In this document: piece by piece, positions 25,212 to 34,573 of the stretch
Layout: each line of letters opens with the position of its first letter
Position numbering within the stretch: the stretch's first letter is position 1
NCBI RefSeq assembly: GCF_014280075.1
Contig: NZ_CP047950.1
Coordinates: forward strand, 1,612,001 to 1,676,000
Length of the DNA: 64,000 nucleotides
Origin: Synechococcus sp. A15-62
GTDB lineage: Bacteria; Cyanobacteriota; Cyanobacteriia; PCC-6307; Cyanobiaceae
Direction: 5' to 3'
Position numbers and translations under genes: made by a program
The notes under the pieces: generated by a model
Told to the model about the DNA's origin: nothing
The model's database searches: none
The model's input: only the letters and a program-made list of their open reading frames with translations

Positions 25212-26519
25212 ATGGCAGCAAAGGTCGGCGTGGGTCTGCTGGGACTGGGCACGGTTGGCGGCGGAGTCGCTTCGATCCTCCAGAACCCCAGCGAACGTCA
25301 CCCTCTGGTGGGTGAACTGGAGCTGATCCGTGTTGCCGTCCGCGATCTGAACCGTCCCCGGCCCGTCGCCCTGGACGAAAGCCTGCTGACCACCGACCCA
25401 TCGGCGGTGATTCAGGACCCAGCCGTGGACGTGGTGGTGGAGGTGATCGGTGGCCTGGAGCCGGCCCGCAGCCTGATTCTCCAGGCGATTGCAGCCGGCA
25501 AATCCGTGGTGACCGCCAACAAGGCCGTGATCGCACGCCACGGTCAGGAAATTGCTGAAGCCGCGGCCGCGGCCGGGGTGTACGTGCTGATCGAGGCCGC
25601 CGTTGGTGGCGGCATTCCCATCATTGAGCCGTTGAAGCAGTCCCTGGGGGGCAACCGCATCAACCGCGTCAGCGGCATCATCAACGGCACCACCAACTAC
25701 ATCCTCACCCGCATGGCTGAGGAGGGGGCCGCCTATGACGCGGTGCTCAAGGATGCCCAGGAGCTGGGCTACGCCGAAGCCGATCCGGCAGCGGATGTGG
25801 ACGGTCTTGACGCGGCCGACAAGATCGCGATCCTGGCCACCCTGGCCTTCGGCGGCAGCGTGGATCGCGCTGCCGTTCCCACCGACGGCATTAGTGGCCT
25901 GCAGGGCGTGGATGTGGATTACGCCAATCAACTGGGCTATGGCGTGAAGCTGCTGGCCGTGGCCGAGCGCATGGCTGAAAGCGGCGATCCCCTGCCCCTC
26001 TCCCTGCGGGTGCAGCCCACGCTGGTGCCCAAGGACCACCCCCTGGCGGGCGTGAACGGGGTCAACAACGCCATCCTTGTGGAAGGTGACCCCATCGGCC
26101 GTGTGATGTTCTACGGCCCCGGTGCGGGAGCCGGCCCGACCGCCTCTGCGGTGGTGGCCGACATCCTCAACATCGCTGGCATCCGCCAGGCCAGTGAAGG
26201 GCCTGGAAAGGTGGATCCTTTGCTGGCCGCCAGCAGCTGGCGGCCCTGCTCCCTCGTCGACTCAGGCGACATTCGCCAACGCCACTATGTGCGTTTCAAG
26301 ACAAAAGACGCCCCTGGCGTGATCGGCAACGTGGGCGGCTGCTTCGGCCAACGCAACGTGTCGATCCAATCGATCGTGCAGTTCAACGCCAGCGACGCCG
26401 GCGCCGAGATCGTTGTGATCACTCACGAAGTGAGCCAACGCCAGATGAATGAAGCGCTCGACGCCATCCAGGCATTGCCGGAGGTGTCTGGCCTAGCTGC
26501 TCATCTGGGCTGCCTCTAG
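25212..26519 (+). CDS. hom: Homoserine dehydrogenase
   Basis: Reduces aspartate semialdehyde to homoserine, the branch point to threonine, isoleucine and methionine. The 435-residue product has an N-terminal NAD(P) site GVGLLGLGTVGGGVASIL, the catalytic region GGGIPIIEPLKQSLGGNRI and SGIINGTTNYIL, and a C-terminal ACT domain (VRFKTKDAPGVIGNVGGCF) for feedback by threonine in the family. Methionine-side use fits the cystathionine gamma-synthase-family gene at the right end of the window. Confidence 0.97.
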   Translation: MAAKVGVGLLGLGTVGGGVASILQNPSERHPLVGELELIRVAVRDLNRPRPVALDESLLTTDPSAVIQDPAVDVVVEVIGGLEPARSLILQAIAAGKSVVTANKAVIARHGQEIAEAAAAAGVYVLIEAAVGGGIPIIEPLKQSLGGNRINRVSGIINGTTNYILTRMAEEGAAYDAVLKDAQELGYAEADPAADVDGLDAADKIAILATLAFGGSVDRAAVPTDGISGLQGVDVDYANQLGYGVKLLAVAERMAESGDPLPLSLRVQPTLVPKDHPLAGVNGVNNAILVEGDPIGRVMFYGPGAGAGPTASAVVADILNIAGIRQASEGPGKVDPLLAASSWRPCSLVDSGDIRQRHYVRFKTKDAPGVIGNVGGCFGQRNVSIQSIVQFNASDAGAEIVVITHEVSQRQMNEALDAIQALPEVSGLAAHLGCL

Positions 26520-26658
26520 GGAGAGCTCCGGCCCTGGCGGATGCCCCCGGGCGTGCGTCAGAGTATCAAGAACTTTCACGGCACAGGCCTGAATTCTCAG
26601 ATCTGTGCTCGAAACGGTTCATGCAGAACCTCACCTGTTCGAGTCCCGGTCAAGGCTG

Positions 26659-26675
26659 CCCCCTAGAGGAGGGGG
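26659..26675 (+). promoter_or_regulatory. Hairpin containing the Shine-Dalgarno of the next small gene
   Basis: CCCCCT and AGGGGG form a 6-bp stem with loop AGAGG; the purine-rich GAGGAGGGGG ribosome-binding sequence lies in the loop and 3' arm, 9 bases before the ATG at 26684. Folding could hide the binding site. Confidence 0.4.
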
Positions 26676-26683
26676 TGAATCCG

Positions 26684-26857
26684 ATGACGGTGCACCAGGG
26701 AGATTGCGTCAATCTCGACAGTGACGACGACACCTATCAAGTGATCGGTGTGGATGGCGACCACGACCGCTGCTGGGTGCGCCGCTGGCCCCTGCAGAGC
26801 AACGAGGGCTCACCGGTGTTCGAAATCTCGTTGGAAAGGATTCGCCAGGTCGGGTAA
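26684..26857 (+). CDS. Small hypothetical protein, 57 aa
   Basis: ATG at 26684 (MTVHQGDCVNLDSDDDTYQV) follows a strong GAGGAGGGGG sequence and gives a compact, acidic, beta-rich protein with conserved-looking Trp and Cys residues (HDRCWVRRWPLQ). An in-frame ATG at 26621 would add 21 residues but has no obvious binding site. The fold resembles small SH3-like cyanobacterial proteins, a weak impression only. Function unknown. Confidence 0.6.
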   Translation: MTVHQGDCVNLDSDDDTYQVIGVDGDHDRCWVRRWPLQSNEGSPVFEISLERIRQVG

Positions 26858-26897
26858 GTCCCTGTTGAATGGGCCGACCCGTGATGGTTCAGGCCCT

Positions 26898-28505
26898 TTG
26901 AAGCGCATCGATCGCCCCACGAGATGGACGTGCGGTGGCGCGCTGGTGGCCCTGGCCCTGGCCATCACCCAGATGGGGTGTCAGGCCCCACCCCCCACCA
27001 GCCGCATCACAGTGGCCTCAGCGGGCCGAATCAGTTCCCTGGATCCAGCCCAGGCCAGCACCCTCGGCGCCACGCAGCTGATCAGCGCCCTGGGGGATCC
27101 GCTCTATCGCCTTAGGCGGGATGGCTCACTGGAACCCCGCCTGGCGGCATCGCCCCCCGTTCTGAGTGATGGCGGTCGCACCGTCACGGTTCCCCTGCGC
27201 ACCGATGTTCGTTTTCACGATGGAACGCCGTTCAATGCTGCAGCCATGGCCTTCAGCCTGCGGCGTTTCCTCGAAATCGGAACCCTCAGCTACGTGGTGG
27301 GCGACCGGATTGCGGCGGTTGAGGAAGCCGACAGCCACACCCTGCGGCTGCGCCTCAGTCGCCCCTCCACATCCCTGCAGGGTCTGCTGACGTCGATCAA
27401 CCTCACCCCGATCTCACCAACGGCCTACAGCAACTACCAGGACCGTTTTCTGCACGACCGCTTTGTGGGGACAGGCCCCTACAGACTGACGCGCTTCAGC
27501 GAACATCAGCAACGACTGGAGCCCTTTGAGGAGTATTGGGGGGAAGCGCCACGCAACAAAGGCCTTGATCTGATCTCACTGAGCAACTCCACGGCGCTCT
27601 ATGGGGCGTTGCGCAGTGGCGAGGTGGATCTGCTGCTCTCCGCCTCGATCGACGAAGACCAGCGCCACACACTGCATGAACGGGCCAGCGCGGGGGAGCT
27701 GCACGAGTCGGTGGGTCCGGCGATGGAGATCGGCTACATCACCCTGCTGAGCAACCAGAAACCGTTCCAGAACCCCAACCTCAGGCGGGCCCTGGCCGTC
27801 AGCCTCAACCGAAGCGAGATCAGTGAACGGGTGAGCTATGGGCTGCGCCGACCGCTGCGGGCGCTGGTGCCGCCCAGCCTGGCCGGCGGCGCCAGGGCCC
27901 CATGGCCCGAACACAACCCCGAGCAGGCCCGCGAGCTGCTCCAGGCAGCGGGCTATTGCAACGGCAGCCCCTTGCACTTTCCGCTCACCTTCCGCTCCAA
28001 CGTGCCCGCCGACAAACTTCTGGCCCTCACCTGGCAGGCCCAGGTGCAACGGGACCTCTCCGATTGCCTGGTGTTGGATCTGGATGGCGTCGAATCCACC
28101 ACCATCTACCGCCAGCTGGGGGAGGGTGCCTTCAAAGCCGTGATGCTGGATTGGCGCGGCAGCTACCCCGATCCGGAGGCCTATCTGACGCCACTGTTGA
28201 GCTGCACGTCAGTGGAGGGTGACAGCTGCATGGCTGGAGAAGCAGCGATCAGCGGCAGCTTCTGGAGCGTCCCCGGATTGCAGACCGCCCTGCTGGAATC
28301 CGACACGCTGACGGGGGATGCCCGCCGTGCCGCCCTGGACCGTGTGGATCATCTTTCCGCCAACGGTGCCGCCTACATCCCCGTCTGGCTGGATTCCCCT
28401 CGAGCCTGGGCCCAGCTGAACCTCAGCCCTCCACAATTTGATGGCAGCGGCCGGTTGATGCTCGCTGAACTGAAACGCCGTTCAGACAGGTCGACGCAGA
28501 ACTGA
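26898..28505 (+). CDS. ABC transporter substrate-binding lipoprotein, oligopeptide/dipeptide type (SBP family 5)
   Basis: A 535-residue extracytoplasmic solute receptor. After a basic N-terminus and hydrophobic core the likely lipobox ends in MGC (LALAITQMGCQAPPP). The mature protein has family-5 features: SLDPAQASTLGATQLISALG, FHDGTPFNAAAMAFSLRRFL, GTGPYRLTRF, and a long C-terminal lobe. It should bind peptides or similar compounds for the permease that starts at the last base of its stop region (28505). The start is uncertain; TTG at 26898 places the lipoprotein signal properly. Confidence 0.88.
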   Translation: MKRIDRPTRWTCGGALVALALAITQMGCQAPPPTSRITVASAGRISSLDPAQASTLGATQLISALGDPLYRLRRDGSLEPRLAASPPVLSDGGRTVTVPLRTDVRFHDGTPFNAAAMAFSLRRFLEIGTLSYVVGDRIAAVEEADSHTLRLRLSRPSTSLQGLLTSINLTPISPTAYSNYQDRFLHDRFVGTGPYRLTRFSEHQQRLEPFEEYWGEAPRNKGLDLISLSNSTALYGALRSGEVDLLLSASIDEDQRHTLHERASAGELHESVGPAMEIGYITLLSNQKPFQNPNLRRALAVSLNRSEISERVSYGLRRPLRALVPPSLAGGARAPWPEHNPEQARELLQAAGYCNGSPLHFPLTFRSNVPADKLLALTWQAQVQRDLSDCLVLDLDGVESTTIYRQLGEGAFKAVMLDWRGSYPDPEAYLTPLLSCTSVEGDSCMAGEAAISGSFWSVPGLQTALLESDTLTGDARRAALDRVDHLSANGAAYIPVWLDSPRAWAQLNLSPPQFDGSGRLMLAELKRRSDRSTQN

Positions 28506-29524
28506 TGGGACGCGCCCGAGACCTCGCCCGCTACAGCGCCACCCGCCTCGCCCTGGCGCCATTGATGTTGTGGCTGATCGCCAGCCTGGTGTTCCTATTG
28601 CTGCGCGTCGCCCCAGGGGATCCCGTGGATGCGGTGCTCGGCAGCCGGGCTCCCGCCGCCGCGAAAGCCGCCATGCGGGCTCGGCTGGGCCTGGATCAAT
28701 CGTTGCTGGATCAGTACCTCAGCTATCTCAACGGATTGATCCATGGCGATCTGGGGCAAGCCCTGATCAACCAGGAGCCGGTTCGGACCATCATCGGCAA
28801 AACCCTGCCCGCCAGCCTGGAACTGAGCGTCATCGCCCTGGCTGTCGCTGCTGTGGTGGGGCTGAGCATTGGCTTCAGCGGAATCGCCCGGCCCGAGGGA
28901 AAGATTGACCTGGGAGGTCGCCTCTATGGATTGGGCACCTATGCCCTGCCGCCTTTCTGGGTGGCCATGCTGGTGCAGCTGGTGTTCGCCGTCAGCCTGG
29001 GCTGGTTGCCAGTGGGTGGACGCTTCCCCCCCAGCCTTCTCCCCCCCGAGGGCAGCGGATTTTTCCTGCTGGACAGCGCGCTTCAGAACAACTGGGCCGC
29101 CTTTCGCGGCACCGTGCGTCACTTGATCCTGCCCGCAGGAACCCTGGCCCTTCTGCTCAGTGGCACCTTCACGACCGCCCTGCGCCTGAACCTGCGACGC
29201 ACCCTGCGCAGCGACCACGTGGAAGCGGCCCGCAGCCGCGGCCTGAGTGAGCGTCAGGTGGTCCTTCGCCACGGACTGCCCAATGCCTTGCTGCCGGTGC
29301 TCACCATCGCTGGCATCACCGTGGCCTCGTTGATTGGTGGGGCCTTGCTGATTGAAGTGACCTTTTCCTGGCCAGGCATTGCCCTGCGCCTTCAGGAAGC
29401 CATCAACCAAAGGGACTACCCCGTCGTTCAGGGGATCGTGGTGGTGATCGCAGCCTTGGTGGTGCTGGTGAGTGTTGCCGTTGACCTGCTGGTGGCCGCC
29501 CTCGATCCTCGGGTGCGTTACTGA
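28505..29524 (+). CDS. ABC transporter permease, DppB/OppB type
   Basis: A 339-residue membrane permease with about six helices. The N-terminal FLLLRVAPGDPVDAVLG and GLDQSLLDQYLSYLNGLIHGDLG are typical of DppB/OppB, and the EAA-type coupling loop reads HVEAAARSRGLSERQVVLRHGLPN except for one residue (DHVEAARSRGLS). It overlaps the binding protein gene by one base. The usual second permease (DppC) and ATPases (DppD/F) are absent here; the next gene is on the other strand. Confidence 0.9.
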   Translation: MGRARDLARYSATRLALAPLMLWLIASLVFLLLRVAPGDPVDAVLGSRAPAAAKAAMRARLGLDQSLLDQYLSYLNGLIHGDLGQALINQEPVRTIIGKTLPASLELSVIALAVAAVVGLSIGFSGIARPEGKIDLGGRLYGLGTYALPPFWVAMLVQLVFAVSLGWLPVGGRFPPSLLPPEGSGFFLLDSALQNNWAAFRGTVRHLILPAGTLALLLSGTFTTALRLNLRRTLRSDHVEAARSRGLSERQVVLRHGLPNALLPVLTIAGITVASLIGGALLIEVTFSWPGIALRLQEAINQRDYPVVQGIVVVIAALVVLVSVAVDLLVAALDPRVRY

Positions 29525-31164
29525 TCCAGCAGCTGCAGGGCCGAGGGTCGGCCCAAGCGATGCCAGCGCGTTTTAGAGCTGGCTTCCATCAGGTGAACGG
29601 CATCGTTGCGGGGTGACCCTGAGCTCAGGGAATCGAGGAAACGGATGACTTCATGGGCAATCACCCGTTGAACGCTGAGGGGATTGACGCCCACCAACTC
29701 TTCGCCGAGCCGGAATAGGTCGTCGCCCTCAGATGCCTTCCCCTGGCCATCCACACGAATCGGCGAAAAGTGACTGGCCCCCTCCACCACCACCACACGG
29801 CTGGCGGGATGCTCCGCCAATCCAGCCAAAAGAGGCAGCTGCTCGTCCAAGGGAGGGGTGATCAGATCAAGCGTCCCACCCACCATCAACAGCGGAATCG
29901 GCAACGCCTGGCTGGAGCGGTGCGGCCAGATCACCCCGCCAAAGCTGTTGAGCCCCACCACCGCCCGGGGCGGAGAAGCCATCGCGTTTCCCTCGAGCAC
30001 GCGGCCTGCCGCAAGCTCGCACTGCAGCAACTCCGAGAGGTTGGTGAGGGGCAGGCCCGCCAGAGCCGCTTCACAGCGCTGCTCCATCCCGAGCACTGGC
30101 TGCGCCCCACTGGCCACGAGAGCCGTCAAGGCACCCAGGGAATGCCCCATCAGCACCACCTCGGTCCCGGGGATGTTCAAATCGCCCCGTTGTTGCGCGT
30201 CCAGCACCGCCACAAGATCAGCCAATCGATCACGCATTGCTGCGGCGCCGTCAAACGACTGACGCCCCTCAAGCAACGCCTGGACGGCGGCAGCATCGCT
30301 GCCGGGATGCTCAAGCACCAGCACGGGCCAGCCCGCTTGCATCAGCGAACGCGCCAGCCAGCTGAAATGGTCGGGGTCCCCGCCCAGCCCAGGCATCATC
30401 AAGACCCAGAGTCCGTCCTTGGATGACGACTCGGGGATCCAGCGTTCCATCCGCAGGGGACGCGAACGATGGTCCACCCCAAGCGTTGACTGACGGGGCG
30501 CATCGGCCAAGACAAAACCCTCGGTTCCCTTGAGGAGCTGCAGGCGGGCCTCTTTCTGAGCCAAGGTCCGCATCAAGGTCTGATGTCGCTTCAATTCCAG
30601 CCGCCAGCGGTTGGCGGCAGCCACCAGCGCATCCAGATCAAGACGCAGCTGCTGGGTGGGCAACGCTTCCAACACATCCAGCGCCGAAACAGTTGCCTGC
30701 CGTTCAAGCAACTGCTCCAGCGTGGAGAGCACCAGTGAACGATTGATGCGCTTTCCGTCCTCCACCCGAATCAATTCCCCCAGCGCATCCAGAAGTGGAC
30801 CCGCTCCCCAGCTGCTCAGCAACTGCCGCCCGAGGCTGGGACGGGAAAGCACAGGAGCCTTGAGCAGACGGATCAGCCCCTGTCGGCTCTCCGGCGCGAG
30901 AAGACCCATCCAGGTGGAGAGCTCCGATCGCGAGAGCTGTGCTGGATCAGCCGTCGGCGAGCGCACGAAGGCGCCGAGTTCCTCCACCGAAACCGGAAGA
31001 ACCAGGCCATCGATCTTGACCTCCACACGTTCTGTGGAGCCAACAGGCCACGATCCGCCCGCGCTGAGCAGCAGACTGCCCATCAAGCCCATCGCGATGC
31101 ATCGTCCTGTTAAGCGTCCGCGCAGCAACGCCTGACCCTCTGCGGTGGTGGAACCAGTTTCCAT
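29518..31164 (-). CDS. DUF1400 plus alpha/beta hydrolase, secreted
   Basis: A 548-residue protein. An N-terminal hydrophobic segment (GRCIAMGLMGSLLLSAGGSW) looks like a signal or anchor. Residues about 45-170 match the cyanobacterial DUF1400 domain (VEVKIDGLVLPVSVEELGAF). An alpha/beta hydrolase domain follows, with PGLGGDPDHFSWLARSLM and the nucleophile elbow VLMGHSLGALTALVASG. The catalytic His is probably in EGASHFSPI. Substrate is unknown; lipase or esterase is possible. The gene is convergent with the permease (7-base overlap). Confidence 0.85.
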   Translation of the reverse strand: METGSTTAEGQALLRGRLTGRCIAMGLMGSLLLSAGGSWPVGSTERVEVKIDGLVLPVSVEELGAFVRSPTADPAQLSRSELSTWMGLLAPESRQGLIRLLKAPVLSRPSLGRQLLSSWGAGPLLDALGELIRVEDGKRINRSLVLSTLEQLLERQATVSALDVLEALPTQQLRLDLDALVAAANRWRLELKRHQTLMRTLAQKEARLQLLKGTEGFVLADAPRQSTLGVDHRSRPLRMERWIPESSSKDGLWVLMMPGLGGDPDHFSWLARSLMQAGWPVLVLEHPGSDAAAVQALLEGRQSFDGAAAMRDRLADLVAVLDAQQRGDLNIPGTEVVLMGHSLGALTALVASGAQPVLGMEQRCEAALAGLPLTNLSELLQCELAAGRVLEGNAMASPPRAVVGLNSFGGVIWPHRSSQALPIPLLMVGGTLDLITPPLDEQLPLLAGLAEHPASRVVVVEGASHFSPIRVDGQGKASEGDDLFRLGEELVGVNPLSVQRVIAHEVIRFLDSLSSGSPRNDAVHLMEASSKTRWHRLGRPSALQLLDQ

Positions 31165-31220
31165 CACCGCTGAGAAACGTCACCCGACTGAGGTTTCTGG
31201 CGTCCATCGGAGCCGGCGGG

Positions 31221-32438
31221 GTGATTTTCATGACGCCGCTGATCTTTCATGCGATTGACTTCTCAGCGCGTGAAGTGGGCAGCGGCATGGCCGTCTCCGC
31301 CCTGATCGGCACGGTGGTGCGTCTGCTGAGCGGTGCACTGCTCGATCGAGGCGTCCGCTGCTCCTGGCCTGTCAGGGGCACAACTCTTTTGGCCATTGCG
31401 GCCGATCTGATCCTGCTGCAGGCTGACAACTACAACAGCTACCTGTTCGGACAACTGCTGCTGGGCTGTGCGGCAGGTCTGTACTGGCCTGCCATCGAAT
31501 TGGCCGTTCCCTTGAGTTGCGGTGACCTTCCTTCAGGCCGGGGCTACGCCCTGGTGCGCAGTGCCGATGCTCTCGGCATTGGCATCGGCACGCTGATCGG
31601 AACCACAGCCGCCACCCTGGGAATGCTGCGAACGGTGTACAGCGTTGAAGCGCTGTGCATGGCCGCCGTTCTGGTGCTGATCAGCCTTGTTCCACTCCAG
31701 GACGGCCCTCCTTACCGCAACCTCAGCAGAAATAGCCCCGATCCTGATGGTCCACGGTCAACGTCCCGGCTGCCTTGGTTGCTGCCCCTGCTGCCGGTGC
31801 TGCTGATCAGTGTGGTGGCCACCGGGATCCTGGCCCTCCAACAGAGTGCGCTTCCCTTGGATCTGGTGCGCGGCGGGTTGTTGCGACCGGCACTGAGCGA
31901 AAGCCACAGCAGCGCATTGATCTCCCTTCAGCTGACCTTGCTGGTGAGCCTGCAGTGGCCGGTGGGCCGTTGGCTGGCAGAGCGCAGCGTTGCCTTCGGG
32001 CTTGGCCTGAGCCTGGCGGGATTCAGTCTGGGCTGCGCTTTGATTGCCCTGTCCTCACTGTTCGAGAACGGAACGATCCTGGTGCTGGCGGCACTGCTGC
32101 CGATGGCCTTCGCCCAGGCCGCTTTCTTGCCCACGGCCACAGAGGCCGTCATCGAAGAAACACCACCGGAACACCGAGGTTTGGCGATGGCGCTGTTTTC
32201 CCAGTGCTTCGCTATCAGCGCCATCGTGGCGCCCCTCGCCGGAGGAGCACTGCTGGACCTTCAGAACAACGGCCTGCTGCTCTGGCTGTTGATGGGTGGG
32301 GCGTGCCTGGTTGTGCTCCCGACCCTGCGCAGCCTCAAGCCGCGTTACAGCATCGCTGGCACGATTGCGATGACCAATAGTTCAAAGGATGATTCAAAAC
32401 CGACAAACATTCTTACCACCAATTCCAGAAATATTTAG
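31221..32438 (+). CDS. Major facilitator superfamily transporter
   Basis: A 405-residue protein with about 11-12 membrane helices and the MFS loop motif region GALLDRGVRCSWPVRG (motif A-like) plus GRWLAERSVAFGLGLSL in the second half. Substrate unknown. The GTG at 31221 cuts into the first helix; the frame stays open upstream, where a CTG at 31170 would restore a full helix (RFLASIGAGGVIFMTPLIF), so the true start is probably earlier and non-standard or in error. Its last roughly 22 codons are AT-rich and hydrophilic, unlike the rest. Confidence 0.82.
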   Translation: MIFMTPLIFHAIDFSAREVGSGMAVSALIGTVVRLLSGALLDRGVRCSWPVRGTTLLAIAADLILLQADNYNSYLFGQLLLGCAAGLYWPAIELAVPLSCGDLPSGRGYALVRSADALGIGIGTLIGTTAATLGMLRTVYSVEALCMAAVLVLISLVPLQDGPPYRNLSRNSPDPDGPRSTSRLPWLLPLLPVLLISVVATGILALQQSALPLDLVRGGLLRPALSESHSSALISLQLTLLVSLQWPVGRWLAERSVAFGLGLSLAGFSLGCALIALSSLFENGTILVLAALLPMAFAQAAFLPTATEAVIEETPPEHRGLAMALFSQCFAISAIVAPLAGGALLDLQNNGLLLWLLMGGACLVVLPTLRSLKPRYSIAGTIAMTNSSKDDSKPTNILTTNSRNI

Positions 32439-32837
32439 AATCCAAAATGCAATACAACCCATAGCAATGGCATCCCGACGCCATCACCTGAGTTCTGACT
32501 CTTTAAGATGAAATTCAAGACCTGGCCTGTGTGTCCAATAAGAATCGCGAAGAATCAAACAACAATTCTAGCGAAATACATTAACGGGCGCCTCGTGGAA
32601 TTACATATCCCCTACCATCATCAACATACACGAACAGAAATATTTTAATTTCACGTAGCAAGAGCGGGGTTTTACTTTTCTTGGGCACTATCCTACAGAC
32701 GAAACACTTTTTTTAGATAGTGAAACCGGGCAACTCTTCACCAAACAAGCCAGATAGCGCCTTCCCCTGCAAAAGCCTTCAACTTGCATAATGAGCACTG
32801 CTCAAGTACAGTCTAAACATTATTGAGCAGTAATTAA
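32439..32837. other. AT-rich intergenic region without recognisable genes
   Basis: About 400 bases of low-GC sequence with no plausible open frame. It contains CACTATC...GATAGTG inverted arms (about 32686-32723) and the palindromes at 32792-32830 before the next gene. No tRNA, IS end or long repeat was seen. It forms the left part of the AT-rich island. Confidence 0.7.
32792..32830. promoter_or_regulatory. Operator-like palindromes upstream of the P-loop gene
   Basis: TGAGCACTGCTCA at 32792-32804 is an odd-centred palindrome, and its right arm CTGCTCAA (32798-32805) pairs again with TTGAGCAG at 32823-32830. Three half-sites of GAGCA type therefore lie within 40 bases, ending 7 bases before the ATG. 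This suits a repressor or a structured leader. Confidence 0.45.
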
Positions 32838-33422
32838 ATGAGAGAAATGAACGACAAAGAGGTCATCGTAGTTGCCGGCCCTTCAGCTTCCGGCAAGTCG
32901 CACCTGCTGAAACAACTTTTGACCAAGAAAAAAAATAAATTCAGAGACAAAATCTATCGCTTGCTGAAGATTAATCCCAAGCAATCAAGATCTTGCATTG
33001 CAATCGGAGCACTAACAAAGAAAAACATAAAGCCTGAGCACTCCCGCAAGCTAAAGAAAGATCTGATATTTATCCACTTCGACACAACCAGTCGTCGCCA
33101 AACCAAAAAAAAGCGACTGCTCTTATCAATCACAAAAGACTGCGAAAGCGTGAAAGTACTGACGATTCATACAACCTTTGAGACATGGAGGAATCGAATG
33201 CAAAAGCGCATCGAATCAAGCCCGAACGAAATCCCTCTCAACAGGGCCACAGAAATTTACAACTTGTCAAAATATATACGCTTTTTTGCCAAAATTAAAT
33301 ACAACTTAGTTTACAAACGTTGGGCAAAATTTATTAGTGAAATCGACTTTGATGATCAGCTAATTATAAAAAATGAAGAAATACCGTTCAAATCAAAACG
33401 ACAGAAATTTCCAACCAAATAA
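32838..33422 (+). CDS. Basic P-loop NTPase of unknown function in an AT-rich island
   Basis: A 194-residue, Lys/Arg-rich protein. A Walker A motif GPSASGKS at about residues 14-21 (VVAGPSASGKSHLLKQLL) and a hydrophobic strand ending in Asp (LIFIHFDTT), a possible Walker B, suggest a small-molecule or nucleotide kinase fold. No family is recognised. The codons are strongly A/T-biased compared with all neighbours, pointing to horizontal acquisition. A second ATG three codons in is equally possible. It is preceded by operator-like palindromes and followed by ychF on the other strand after 8 bases. Confidence 0.75.
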   Translation: MREMNDKEVIVVAGPSASGKSHLLKQLLTKKKNKFRDKIYRLLKINPKQSRSCIAIGALTKKNIKPEHSRKLKKDLIFIHFDTTSRRQTKKKRLLLSITKDCESVKVLTIHTTFETWRNRMQKRIESSPNEIPLNRATEIYNLSKYIRFFAKIKYNLVYKRWAKFISEIDFDDQLIIKNEEIPFKSKRQKFPTK

Positions 33423-33430
33423 CAGCAGAC

Positions 33431-34522
<1,092 letters not shown>

Positions 34523-34573
34523 CGGCGGAATCTACCGGCCAGCGGCGAGACTGTTGTGAAGTTTTGTGGGCCC

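Noticed and set aside
26520..26620. Searched the spacer after hom for an sRNA or riboswitch
   Set aside because: Some GC-rich pairing is possible but no known motif or terminator could be identified.
26630..26660. tRNA T-arm-like GTTCGAGTCCCGGT
   Set aside because: The stem has a mismatch and no acceptor, D or anticodon arms can be built around it.
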